The translations under genes and the position numbers were made by a program. DNA of 47,651 bases, taken from Candidatus Omnitrophota bacterium (GTDB lineage Bacteria > Omnitrophota > Gorgyraeia > Gygaellales > Profunditerraquicolaceae). Where the stretch lies: positions 1-47,651 of the forward strand of contig JAQURX010000003.1 in NCBI GenBank assembly GCA_028715415.1. The letters are read 5' to 3'. The notes below the pieces were generated by a model, which saw nothing but the letters and a program-made list of their open reading frames with translations, did not search any database and had not been told where the DNA came from. Shown here piece by piece: positions 29,294-37,349 of the stretch (its first letter is position 1; every line of letters starts with the position of its first letter).

Positions 29294-30634
29294 TTACTGC
29301 TTAATTACCTGCATAACTCTTTCTATCTTTTCTTTCAAGGTCCCATCTTTTGTAATTAACTCTTTAATTTTATTAAAAGAATGCAAAACTGTGGTATGGT
29401 CTTTTCCGCCAAAAAATCCTCCTATTTCCGGTAAAGACATATCGGTTAACTCCCTGCTTAAATACATCGCAATTTGCCTAGGCAGTACAATTGTTTTATT
29501 TCTTCTTTTAGTTTTTAATTCCTGTAAAGATATGCCGAATTCTTCCGAAACACAACGTTGAATAAAGTCTACGGTAATTAATTTTTTCGGTTCTTTTAAT
29601 AAATCCTTTAAAACCTCTTTCGTTAAATCTAATGTTACAGGCTTTTCTTCTAATAAGGAATATGCGATTGTGCGAATCAAAGCCCCCTCTAGTTCCCGGA
29701 TGTTTGTTTTGATAAGTTGGGCGATAAAAAATATAACATCGTCTGGGATAGAAACCGGCTCCCTTTCAACCTTTTTCTTTAGTATGGCAATCCTGGTTTC
29801 CAGATCCGGTGTTTGAATGTCAGTTGTTAACCCCCAGCCGAAACGGGAAACAAGCCTGTCTTGTAGGTTTGAGATTTCCTTAGGCGGCCTATCCGACGAG
29901 AAAATAATTTGTTTATGCGCGTCGTAAAGCGCGTTAAAAGTATGGAAAAATTCCTCCTGAGTGGATTCTTTTCCCGCGATAAAATGAATGTCATCAATTA
30001 CCAGGACATCTACATTCCTATATTTTTGTCTAAAACTATTTGTAGAGTGGTGTTGTATAGCATCAATTAATTCGTTAGTGAATTTTTCACTTGAGATGTA
30101 GCAGATTTTTGGATTACCCGTTGAATTTTCTTTAATCCTATGGCAGATCGCTTGAATTAAATGAGTTTTTCCTAACCCCACGCCCCCGTAAATAAAAAAT
30201 GGATTGTAGTTTTTAGCCGGTGCATCCGCAACTGCCAATGAATAAGCGTGCGCATGGCGGTTTGAAGAACCGATTACAAAGTTTTCAAATGTATAACGTG
30301 CATTTAGGTTGTTTGTGCTTCCAGTATCCTTAATCTTTACTTGGGCTGAAGGAGTATTTGCGCTAAGGGCGGGTTTTGCTTTGTTGGGGTCAACTTCCAA
30401 TAAAATAGATGTTTTCCTGTCCGGGACGGTTTTAAGCAAAGCGTCTTCAATGGCTTCTTTATAATGGTTTTCTATCCAATCTTTAAAAAAAACATCCGGA
30501 GCTTCAAAGACCAAACACCCCTCTTCTTTTAATGAGGCTTTTAAGGGGGATATCCAGGTATTAAAAACAGTATCTCCGAGCCTGTCTTTTAATAAAGCCT
30601 TTGCTTCTTCCCAAATTTTCGGTGAATTTAGCAT
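29294..30634 (-). CDS. dnaA: Chromosomal replication initiator DnaA
   Basis: The AAA+ initiator that opens oriC. From the ATG at 30634 it is 446 residues; an in-frame TTG four codons upstream (30646) is a possible alternative. It has domain I (IWEEAKALLKDRLGD, FNTWISPL), Walker A GGVGLGKT (about 150-157), Walker B VLVIDDIHFI, the arginine-finger region SRFGWGLTTDI, and the DnaA-box-binding signature GGKDHTTVLHSFNKI at the C-terminus. It faces away from rpmH, with the origin between them. Confidence 0.97.
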   Translation of the reverse strand: MLNSPKIWEEAKALLKDRLGDTVFNTWISPLKASLKEEGCLVFEAPDVFFKDWIENHYKEAIEDALLKTVPDRKTSILLEVDPNKAKPALSANTPSAQVKIKDTGSTNNLNARYTFENFVIGSSNRHAHAYSLAVADAPAKNYNPFFIYGGVGLGKTHLIQAICHRIKENSTGNPKICYISSEKFTNELIDAIQHHSTNSFRQKYRNVDVLVIDDIHFIAGKESTQEEFFHTFNALYDAHKQIIFSSDRPPKEISNLQDRLVSRFGWGLTTDIQTPDLETRIAILKKKVEREPVSIPDDVIFFIAQLIKTNIRELEGALIRTIAYSLLEEKPVTLDLTKEVLKDLLKEPKKLITVDFIQRCVSEEFGISLQELKTKRRNKTIVLPRQIAMYLSRELTDMSLPEIGGFFGGKDHTTVLHSFNKIKELITKDGTLKEKIERVMQVIKQ

Positions 30635-30679
30635 CAAATTACTCAAGGTTGCCTTTTATAAGTCTTTTGTTCGCGGCTT

Positions 30680-30685
30680 ATTATA
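30680..30685 (-). promoter_or_regulatory. Possible -10 element of dnaA
   Basis: TATAAT on the minus strand about 46 bp upstream of the dnaA ATG; the -35 is weak. The box-like TGTGGAAAA at 30731-30739 lies about 50 bp upstream, placing DnaA autoregulation within reach. Confidence 0.4.
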
Positions 30686-30730
30686 GGGATTTCTACAGAA
30701 TTAACAGATTATTAACATCTTGAATAAATC

Positions 30731-30739
30731 TGTGGAAAA
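30731..30739 (-). promoter_or_regulatory. DnaA box (one mismatch)
   Basis: TGTGGAAAA, reverse complement TTTTCCACA, one base off the consensus TTATCCACA, upstream of dnaA. Confidence 0.55.
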
Positions 30740-31024
30740 CTCTTCGTGCAGAAATCTATAAAAACCAACAATTGTTTCTCTAATGCTATCCGGGCTTGTT
30801 TAGAAAAACAATTAAATAAAAACACAGCCAGGGAGTATTTTAGCAGAAACTAAAAAGCTTGCAAGTAAAATAGTTTAGTTTCAACTATTATATAGCAATT
30901 TTTACACTCGTCAACAAAAATAACGATTGGCTTGCTGCTACTCGGCGCCAGATTAGAAAAAAATTAGGATTTGTTTTAAAAAAATAGTATTGGTTAATCG
31001 GTTAAAATGTAAGCCTGTAATAAT

Positions 31025-31033
31025 TGTGGATAA
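31025..31033 (-). promoter_or_regulatory. DnaA box (perfect)
   Basis: TGTGGATAA, reverse complement of the consensus TTATCCACA, inside the dnaA-rpmH origin region. Confidence 0.8.
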
Positions 31034-31211
31034 CTCGGTGTAGTTGTTAACAGTTGTTGCAAAAAACACCGGCGGACAGGAAAGAAATCCGAAATTAACA
31101 GGGGTTGATGCTTAGCGGTAAAGTTAACTATAAATTTCCTTGACTGGTGGGTAATCCTGTGATAAGATTTCGCTCTCGGTAAAAATTTAATTAGAGACGA
31201 AAGTTAATGAG

Positions 31212-31239
31212 TTGACTTAATTTAAGAATATGTTATAAT
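31212..31239 (+). promoter_or_regulatory. Promoter of rpmH operon
   Basis: TTGACT (31212-31217) and TATAAT (31234-31239) are separated by 16 nt, with an extended TGT before the -10. The AAGGAG ribosome binding site at about 31292 follows. Confidence 0.75.
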
Positions 31240-31302
31240 TACTTTTTAACTAATTTGGCTCTATTGGAGATGCCTGAATTATTGAATACATAAGGAGAAA
31301 AA

Positions 31303-31440
31303 ATGAAGAAGAATCTTAATACGCCCTCAAATATCGTCGGAAAGAGAAAGCATGGTTTTCGCAATAGGATGGCCAAGAAATCCGGTAGAAAACTACTGGC
31401 TCGCAGACGGTTGAAGGGAAGAAAGAAACTCTCTATTTAA
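31303..31440 (+). CDS. rpmH: Ribosomal protein L34
   Basis: This 45-residue, very basic protein starts [19 protein letters not shown] and continues through [16 protein letters not shown] to GRKKLSI, matching L34 over its whole length. It is preceded by AAGGAG and a strong promoter. Its stop overlaps the yidD start (TAATG). The usual next gene, rnpA, is missing. Confidence 0.96.
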   Translation: MKKNLNTPSNIVGKRKHGFRNRMAKKSGRKLLARRRLKGRKKLSI

Positions 31441-31655
31441 TGCTGGTGGCACTTTCGCTTAAAATAATCGCTTTTTATCAGAGCTATATAAGGGTTTTTT
31501 TACCTTGTAGCTGTCGTTTTGTTCCGAGCTGTTCAGATTATGCTAAAGCAGCTATTTTAAAATATGGATTTATAAGAGGAGGGATTAAGGCTTGTAAAAG
31601 GCTTTTAGCTTGTCATCCATTTTCAGGCAGAGCCGGTTATGATCCGTTAGTTTAA
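31440..31655 (+). CDS. yidD: Membrane protein insertion efficiency factor YidD
   Basis: The 71-residue protein has the family core FYQSYIRVFLPCSCRFVPSC, SDYAKAAILKYGFIRGG and RLLACHPFSGRAGYDPL. YidD assists YidC-mediated membrane insertion from the cytoplasmic side. The start overlaps the rpmH stop, and yidC follows after 5 nt. Confidence 0.94.
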   Translation: MLVALSLKIIAFYQSYIRVFLPCSCRFVPSCSDYAKAAILKYGFIRGGIKACKRLLACHPFSGRAGYDPLV

Positions 31656-31660
31656 TTATT

Positions 31661-33208
31661 ATGGAAAAACGCTCATTAATTGCAGTTGCATTGTCTATAG
31701 GGGTTTTAGTGTTGTGGTCAGTTTTGTTTCCTCAATCGCATCCTATTGCAAAAAAAGAAGTTATAGAAAAAACAGAGGCGAATTCTCCCGTTGCTTCTGG
31801 TACGATAAAGGCTCTTCCTGTAGAAAAACCAATTATAGCAGTTACTGATACCGCTGATGATATTAAAAGCCTGCCAACTTTTACTTATTCAAGAGAAGGT
31901 ATGGATATTGTCTTTATTGAATCAAGGGCGGCTATAAAAGAGATTGATTTTAAGAATCACGAGAATTACAAATTCAATTTGGGAGAGGGATTTTTGAGCT
32001 CTGGTTCTAAGGAAAATTTTAAGTTATATTCTAAAGATGCTAATAAGGTTGTGTTTGTATTTTCCGACGGAATTAAAAAGATTTTTAAAGAGTTTATTTT
32101 TTCTAACACTAATAATAGCATAGAATTAGTAATAAATGTCCAAAATGTAAGTAGTAACAAAATCGAGTTAGAAAACTCGGTAATTTTAGGCAGATTGGAC
32201 ATTTCTCCTGTGGGCCATCAGCAGAGTTTCTTGGGAACGGTTTTGTCTTCTGAAGAAAAAACTCTTCATATCGGTCTTAATAAAGAAGTAACTCTTAATA
32301 ATGCTACTTTTGTGGGGTTAAAAGAAAAATATTTCTGTGCAATAATTGAAAATAAAACAGAAAAATCTACCGGATTTGTGCGAAGATTTAACGGTAAAGT
32401 TTTTGATGTTGGACTAACTGGTAATGTTTTAAGCGTGTTACCCGGCAAACAAGTAAGTCAAAATTTTCAGATCTATTTGGGGCCGTTGGATTTACGAATA
32501 ATTAATCAAACTAAGCCAAGTTGGGCAACAATAATCCATTATGGTACCTTTGATTTTATCGCCCAGATTTTGTTGCAAGCTTTGGAATTTTTCCATAAAT
32601 TAGTTCATAATTGGGGCTTAGCTATTATTCTGCTTAGTTTGGCAGTATATTTACTACTTTATCCGCTTTCTATAAAGCAGATGAAGTCAATGAAAGAGAT
32701 GCAGATTTTGCAACCAAAGATTGAAGCTTTACGTAAAACCTATAAAGATGATGCGCAAAAATTAAATAAAGAAATTATGGAGCTTTATAAGGAGCACAAG
32801 GTTAATCCTTTTGGAGGTTGTTTACCTTTGCTTTTGCAGATGCCGATTTTCTTTGCGCTTTATCAGGTTTTATTGCGCTCTTTTGCTTTAAAAGGCTCGA
32901 GCTTTCTCTGGATAAAAGATCTTTCAGAACCGGATCGTTTATATACGTTACAAAACGCGATTCCTTTAATGGGGAAAGATATTAATATTCTTCCTGTTAT
33001 TATGGCTATAGGTATGTTTGTTCAGCAAAAACTTACCATGGCTAAATCAGGAGGAGAGGCTGCTGAGCAACAAAAAATTATGTTAATTGTGATGCCCATA
33101 ATGTTCGGCGTCATTTTTTACAATATGCCTGCGGGGCTTGTGCTATATTGGTTTGTTAATAGTATTCTCATGCTTATTTCGCAATTACGCATGAATGCAA
33201 CCAAATAA
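31661..33208 (+). CDS. yidC: Membrane protein insertase YidC
   Basis: The Oxa1-family insertase. The 515 residues have an N-terminal anchor (about 5-24), a large periplasmic P1 beta domain (about 55-300) as in Gram-negative YidC, and the conserved membrane core from about 320 (NWGLAIILLSLAVYLLLYPL, KMQILQPKIEALRK-like loop, NPFGGCLPLLLQMPIFFALY). The P1 domain supports a two-membrane cell. A CAGATTGGACATTT repeat copy lies within the gene at 32191-32204. Confidence 0.97.
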   Translation: MEKRSLIAVALSIGVLVLWSVLFPQSHPIAKKEVIEKTEANSPVASGTIKALPVEKPIIAVTDTADDIKSLPTFTYSREGMDIVFIESRAAIKEIDFKNHENYKFNLGEGFLSSGSKENFKLYSKDANKVVFVFSDGIKKIFKEFIFSNTNNSIELVINVQNVSSNKIELENSVILGRLDISPVGHQQSFLGTVLSSEEKTLHIGLNKEVTLNNATFVGLKEKYFCAIIENKTEKSTGFVRRFNGKVFDVGLTGNVLSVLPGKQVSQNFQIYLGPLDLRIINQTKPSWATIIHYGTFDFIAQILLQALEFFHKLVHNWGLAIILLSLAVYLLLYPLSIKQMKSMKEMQILQPKIEALRKTYKDDAQKLNKEIMELYKEHKVNPFGGCLPLLLQMPIFFALYQVLLRSFALKGSSFLWIKDLSEPDRLYTLQNAIPLMGKDINILPVIMAIGMFVQQKLTMAKSGGEAAEQQKIMLIVMPIMFGVIFYNMPAGLVLYWFVNSILMLISQLRMNATK

Positions 33209-33215
33209 TCCCATT

Positions 33216-33404
33216 ATGAAAATTGAATTTGAAGGAAAAACCGTAGAAGATGCCATAAAGAAAGCTTTAAAGGAATTAAAATTACCTCGTAAGCAAGTTA
33301 AGATTGAGGTGCTTGCCGAGGAGGAAAAGGGTCTTTTTGGAATGGCTGGAGCTAAACCCGCAAAAGTCAGGATTAGTGTAATAAATAGCAAAAAAAGTGC
33401 TTGA
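33216..33404 (+). CDS. Jag/KhpB N-terminal domain protein (short)
   Basis: The 62-residue protein MKIEFEGKTVEDAIKKALKE through EEEKGLFGMAGAKPAKVRI matches only the Jag-N domain. The KH and R3H RNA-binding domains of full Jag/KhpB are absent, and the following 100 bp do not encode them. The ATG at 33216 gives the normal Jag-N start; the frame is open back to 33195 within yidC. Jag next to yidC is the usual order. It may be a natural short form or a remnant. Confidence 0.75.
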   Translation: MKIEFEGKTVEDAIKKALKELKLPRKQVKIEVLAEEEKGLFGMAGAKPAKVRISVINSKKSA

Positions 33405-33479
33405 CTTAAATTGTAGTTTTTAGATAATAAAGCTTGTAGATATATAAGTTAAATAGAGTGGGGTTAAGTATGTAGATCA

Positions 33480-33493
33480 GTTCCGCGTGGAAC
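33480..33493. promoter_or_regulatory. parS centromere-like site
   Basis: GTTCCGCGTGGAAC is one base from the perfect palindrome GTTCCACGTGGAAC, the common bacterial parS core. It lies 17 bp before the parA start and 2.5 kb from oriC, as expected for a ParB loading site that may also autoregulate parAB. Confidence 0.8.
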
Positions 33494-33510
33494 CTGGATA
33501 ATCCAATACT

Positions 33511-34338
33511 ATGGGCAAAGTAATAGCAATTTGTAACCAAAAAGGTGGCACTGGTAAAACAACCTCAGCAATCAACATTTCTGCGTATTTGGCTTTGGCA
33601 AAAAAGAAAGTAATGTTGATAGATTTGGATCCTCAGGGAAATGCAACTAGCGGTTCAGGAATCAACAAACATAATATCCAAAAAAGCTCATATCATGTTC
33701 TTCTGGAAGAGCTAAATATTGAAGAAACTCTGCAACCTACTGCAATTAATGGGTTTCAGATAGCGCCGGCTAATCTTGATTTAACAGGTGCAGAAGTTGA
33801 GTTAGTCAGCGTCTTGGGCCGGGAATATAGATTAAAACGAGCATTAAGCAAGGCGAGAGAAGAGTATGATTTTATTATTATTGATTCACCACCTTCTTTA
33901 GGCTTATTGACAATAAATTCTCTAAGTGCTGCAGATTCTGTAATTGTTCCTGTTCAGTGTGAATATTATGCTCTTGAAGGCGTGACACAACTCGTTAATA
34001 CGATTAATCTGGTAAAAGAGAATCTTAATCCAGCTTTGTTTATTGAAGGCGTTTTGCTTACAATGGCAGATTTTAGAACCAATCTGACAAAAGAAGTAGT
34101 AGAAGAAGTAAGGGCTCATTTTAAAGAAAGAGTTTATAAGACAGTTATTCCTAGGAATATCAGGCTTACTGAGGCACCAAGTTTTGGTAAGCCGATTGCT
34201 CTATATGACAAAGAGTCAATAGGCGCAAAGAAGTATGAAGAATTAGCTAATGAAATATTAGAAATCAGATTGGACAATTCCAGATTGGACAATTCCGAAT
34301 CTAAAGAGCTGTTAGAGCAAAGAGAACCGGGAGAATAA
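33511..34338 (+). CDS. parA: Chromosome partitioning ATPase ParA (Soj)
   Basis: The deviant Walker ATPase that drives origin segregation with ParB. The 275 residues begin with NQKGGTGKTTSAIN (about 9-22), then MLIDLDPQGNATSG, DFIIIDSPPSLGLLT and a FGKPIALYDKES end. The C-terminal tail (about 253-275) is added sequence, with RLDNS repeated, encoded by a 15-bp tandem repeat (34266-34295). parB follows after 1 nt. Confidence 0.96.
   Translation: MGKVIAICNQKGGTGKTTSAINISAYLALAKKKVMLIDLDPQGNATSGSGINKHNIQKSSYHVLLEELNIEETLQPTAINGFQIAPANLDLTGAEVELVSVLGREYRLKRALSKAREEYDFIIIDSPPSLGLLTINSLSAADSVIVPVQCEYYALEGVTQLVNTINLVKENLNPALFIEGVLLTMADFRTNLTKEVVEEVRAHFKERVYKTVIPRNIRLTEAPSFGKPIALYDKESIGAKKYEELANEILEIRLDNSRLDNSESKELLEQREPGE
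34266..34295. repeat. Tandem 15-bp repeat at the parA 3' end
   Basis: Two exact consecutive copies of CAGATTGGACAATTC, encoding RLDNS twice. The CAGATTGGACA core also occurs at 20196 (intergenic) and 32191 (inside yidC). Confidence 0.85.
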
Positions 34339-34339
34339 A

Positions 34340-35194
34340 ATGGAAAGAAGAGCATTAGGCAAAGGCATAAGCGCATTGATTCCAGAAAAAGAAAATGATT
34401 CTCGTGAGTCAATTGTTTTTTTAAAAGTAGATCAGGTAAAAGCCAATCCTTATCAGCCGCGAGAGGATTTTGATACTCAAAGCTTGGAAGAGCTAATGCA
34501 GTCAATAAAAGAAAAGGGAGTTATTCAGCCCATTCTCGTACGAAGAAAAGGTGACTATTATGAATTGATTGCTGGAGAGAGAAGATTGCGCGCAGTCACA
34601 GCATTAAATTTAGGGGAAGTTCCAGCGATTGTAAAAAATGTTGAAGACCAGGACTCTTTGGAATTATCTTTAATTGAGAATATCCAAAGGCAAGAACTTA
34701 ATCCTATTGAAGAAGCAAAGGCGTATCAATATCTTATTGATAAATTTAACTTAACACAGGAAAGAGTCAGTGAAATTTTAGGGAAAGCAAGGGTTACAGT
34801 AACTAACACATTGCGGCTGTTGAGGTTACCGCAAGAGATTCAAGAAGACGTACGCAGAAACCGTATTTCTTTAGGCCATGGTAAAGCACTGCTTGAAATT
34901 GAAGATAATCATTTGCAAAGACGATTAGTAAACGAAGTTGTCACCAGAGGATTGTCAGTAAGAGAACTTGAAAATTTAATTAAGAATCAAAGGAGAGGAG
35001 GAGAAAAAAAGCGGGCGCTTAAAACAAATTCGGATCCTTTGATTGGCACAATTGAAGCAGAATTGCAACAGATCCTTGCGACGAAAGTCAGGATTAGTAA
35101 AAAAAGCAAGAGAGGCAATATTCAAATTGAGTTTTATTCACCAAGTGACTTGGAGAGAATTTTAAATAAAATCAGGGGAGGTATTACAACATGA
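34340..35194 (+). CDS. parB: Chromosome partitioning protein ParB (Spo0J)
   Basis: The parS-binding CTP-dependent clamp. The 284 residues have the arginine-rich CTPase motif GERRLRAVTAL (about 75-85), SLIENIQRQELNPIEEAKAY, a helix-turn-helix (VSEILGKARVTVTNTLRLLRLP) and a C-terminal dimerisation domain. The N-terminal ALGKGISALIP is the usual ParA-interacting peptide. Its stop overlaps ndk by 4 nt. Confidence 0.96.
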   Translation: MERRALGKGISALIPEKENDSRESIVFLKVDQVKANPYQPREDFDTQSLEELMQSIKEKGVIQPILVRRKGDYYELIAGERRLRAVTALNLGEVPAIVKNVEDQDSLELSLIENIQRQELNPIEEAKAYQYLIDKFNLTQERVSEILGKARVTVTNTLRLLRLPQEIQEDVRRNRISLGHGKALLEIEDNHLQRRLVNEVVTRGLSVRELENLIKNQRRGGEKKRALKTNSDPLIGTIEAELQQILATKVRISKKSKRGNIQIEFYSPSDLERILNKIRGGITT

Positions 35195-35694
35195 GTCAAG
35201 CAGTCTTAATCCTTATTAAACCGGATGGATTGATAAAATCTTTAACCGGGAATATCTTAACAAGATTGTCTGAAACAAAACTTGAAATTGTTGCTGCAAA
35301 AATGGTGCGCGTTTCTCAGAAACTCGCCGAGGATCATTACCAGCATTTAAAAGATAAGCCATTTTTCGGAGAGTTGACGAAATATTTAAAAGGAGAGCTC
35401 CACGATCGAAAAAAAGTAATGGCTTTGGTTTATTGGGGCAGCGATGCAATTAAAAAATGCAGGGAATTAGCCGGAGCAACAAACCCCGAAGAAGCAGAGC
35501 CGACATCTATCCGCGGCTCCTACGGCCGTATTACCACAGCCGGCCTTTACGAAAACGTTATCCATGTGTCATCAAATCCGGATGAAGCAAAAAGAGAAAT
35601 TCAATTATGGTTCTCGCCGGAAGAAATCATTGTTGATTTATATCCACATAAAGAAATTGTTTTAGAGAAAGTAAAAAAGCTTTCCTGGTTATAA
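35191..35694 (+). CDS. ndk: Nucleoside diphosphate kinase
   Basis: It transfers the gamma-phosphate from ATP to NDPs through a phosphohistidine. The 167 residues have LILIKPDGL, SIRGSYGRI and NVIHVSSNPDEA with catalytic His125. It is longer than the usual 140-150 residues because of a segment before RGSYG (about 60-100) and a C-terminal extension, a pattern seen in some lineages. It overlaps parB by 4 nt. Confidence 0.93.
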   Translation: MSQAVLILIKPDGLIKSLTGNILTRLSETKLEIVAAKMVRVSQKLAEDHYQHLKDKPFFGELTKYLKGELHDRKKVMALVYWGSDAIKKCRELAGATNPEEAEPTSIRGSYGRITTAGLYENVIHVSSNPDEAKREIQLWFSPEEIIVDLYPHKEIVLEKVKKLSWL

Positions 35695-35709
35695 ACTAAG
35701 GAGAATTTG

Positions 35710-36537
35710 ATGCTGCGAAGCATGACAGGTTTTGGTAGCAAAGAAGCGAAAGTCAATCCTTATGGAAAAATTTCTGTTGAGATTAGAAGCACGAACCATA
35801 AATTTTTAGAGACGATAGTGCATATGCCAGAAGGGTTTATGTCTCTGGAAGAAAAAGTAAAAAAGGAAATTGAAGGCAGATTAAAACGAGGTAGGGTTGT
35901 TTGTTCAATTAATATCTCGGGTTGTAAATCCAACAACGTTTTTATTAATACGCAGTTGTTGAATAAATACTCCAATGCTTTTAAGAAAATAAGAAAAGAG
36001 TTCAAGTTAAAAGACGATTTAAGCTTGGACACTGTGGTGCATCTTCCGGGTGTGTTAGCGCTTGAAGGCTGCTCGACGGATAAAGAGCTTGTTTGGGCAA
36101 GTTTAAAAGGCGTTGTTGCCCAAGCAATGAATAGCCTGCTTGCAATGAGTAAAAAAGAAGGGAATGCTTTAGAGAAGTGTTTAAAAACCCTTTCGCATAA
36201 ATTAAAAAAAGAAATTGAAGCTATAGAAAACAGATTTTGCGTTGCCATCAAAAAAAAGTCAGCTGAGTTAAAAACCGATGAAGAAAGATCAAGTTTTTTG
36301 AACAACTCGGATATTACCGAGGAGTTGGAACGTTTGGCTTTTCACGTCGGTAATTTGACTAAGAAGCTTTCTAACACAGGGCCGGTTGGGAAAGAATTGG
36401 ATTTTATTGCGCAGGAAATGCAGAGGGAAACTAATACTATTGGCGCCAAGACTTGCGATGCTTTGGTTTCGTCAAAAGTAGTTGAGGCAAAGAGCCTTAT
36501 TGAGAAAATTCGTGAACAGGTGCAGAATATTGAATAG
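35710..36537 (+). CDS. YicC family endoribonuclease-like protein
   Basis: The 275-residue protein begins MLRSMTGFG, has SVEIRSTNHKFLE and ends with GKELDFIAQEMQRETNTIGAK, typical of YicC. E. coli YicC is reported to be an RNase acting on a small RNA. The ATG at 35710 follows AAGGAG at good spacing. It precedes gmk, as in many bacteria, and overlaps its start. Confidence 0.92.
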   Translation: MLRSMTGFGSKEAKVNPYGKISVEIRSTNHKFLETIVHMPEGFMSLEEKVKKEIEGRLKRGRVVCSINISGCKSNNVFINTQLLNKYSNAFKKIRKEFKLKDDLSLDTVVHLPGVLALEGCSTDKELVWASLKGVVAQAMNSLLAMSKKEGNALEKCLKTLSHKLKKEIEAIENRFCVAIKKKSAELKTDEERSSFLNNSDITEELERLAFHVGNLTKKLSNTGPVGKELDFIAQEMQRETNTIGAKTCDALVSSKVVEAKSLIEKIREQVQNIE

Positions 36538-37117
36538 ACGCGGCAAAATCTTCGTAATTTCAGGTCCTTCAGGTTCAGGAAAAACTACCCTTGCGGCGGG
36601 ATTGTTTAAGGACAAGTTCTTAAGAAGAAAAATCATCCGTTCAATCTCATATACAACGAGGCCAAAGAGAACGCAAGAAAAGCATAGCAGGCATTACTTT
36701 TTTATAAGCGAGCCAGATTTTAAGCTTAAGTTAAAAGCTAAAAAAATTCTTGAATGGACCAAGTATTTGGGGTATTATTACGCAACGCCTAAAGAGTTTA
36801 TAGAGAAGAAGTTAAAAGAATCTAAGGGTATTGTTTTGTGTTTGGATTTAAAAGGTGCTTTGAAAATCAAGAAGCTTTATCCGAAAGAGGCAGTTACTAT
36901 TTTTATTGTGCCGCCATCCGTAGGCATTCTTAAAAAAAGAATTGCAGGCCGTTGCAGTAAAACCAGTGCCAAAGAGATTAGGGGAAGGTTAATGTTGGCA
37001 CGCAAAGAGATGGCTTGTAAGCATAAATATGGCTATCGTGTTGTAAATAATGATTTAACAAAAGCATTGGATGAGCTAAAAGGGATTATTCATAAAGAAA
37101 TTAGCAATAATAATTAA
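36530..37117 (+). CDS. gmk: Guanylate kinase
   Basis: It phosphorylates GMP to GDP. The protein has the P-loop VISGPSGSGKTTL, SYTTRPKR and HYFFISEPDF, and a lid with RRGRL-like residues (about 195 residues from the TTG at 36530, which yields MNRRGKIFVISGPSG). An AGGTG site lies about 8 nt upstream. An in-frame GTG at 36512 is a possible alternative. The gene overlaps the yicC 3' end by 8 nt. Confidence 0.93.
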   Translation: MNRRGKIFVISGPSGSGKTTLAAGLFKDKFLRRKIIRSISYTTRPKRTQEKHSRHYFFISEPDFKLKLKAKKILEWTKYLGYYYATPKEFIEKKLKESKGIVLCLDLKGALKIKKLYPKEAVTIFIVPPSVGILKKRIAGRCSKTSAKEIRGRLMLARKEMACKHKYGYRVVNNDLTKALDELKGIIHKEISNNN

Positions 37118-37129
37118 AGAGAGGATAAA

Positions 37130-37333
37130 ATGGAATATGTTGCATTAGAAAAATTATTAAGCAAGAAAGAAGATTCAGTTTACAAGTTAGTTAATCTAGC
37201 TGCTCAGCGTGCTTTTGAAATTGCTGAAGGTAAACCGAGGCTCGTCGAGGTTAATCCGAATATGAAGCCTTCCACGGTTGCTTGTTTTGAAATCGCTGCG
37301 GGAAAAGTATATTGGAAGAAGTTACCACATTAA
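37130..37333 (+). CDS. rpoZ: RNA polymerase omega subunit
   Basis: The 67-residue protein YVALEKLLSKKEDSVYKLVNLAAQRAFEIAEGKPRLV has the conserved omega helix pattern for RNA polymerase assembly. Its place between gmk and coaC is the standard gmk-rpoZ-coaBC order. Confidence 0.9.
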   Translation: MEYVALEKLLSKKEDSVYKLVNLAAQRAFEIAEGKPRLVEVNPNMKPSTVACFEIAAGKVYWKKLPH

Positions 37334-37349
37334 GCTTTGAAAAAATCTT

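Larger units (their letters stand above)
30647..31302. other. Putative chromosomal origin oriC
   Basis: A 656-bp gene-free, AT-rich region lies between divergent dnaA and rpmH, the standard bacterial oriC position. It holds a perfect DnaA box TGTGGATAA (31025-31033) and a one-mismatch box TGTGGAAAA (30731-30739). An AT-rich stretch at about 30860-30905 (TATTATATAG) could be the unwinding element. Gene direction switches from minus to plus here, and parS-parAB lies 2.5 kb away. Confidence 0.85.

Noticed and set aside
31440-31655. rnpA overlapping rpmH as in Thermus
   Set aside because: No other frame across 31260-31660 encodes a basic RNase P protein of adequate length.
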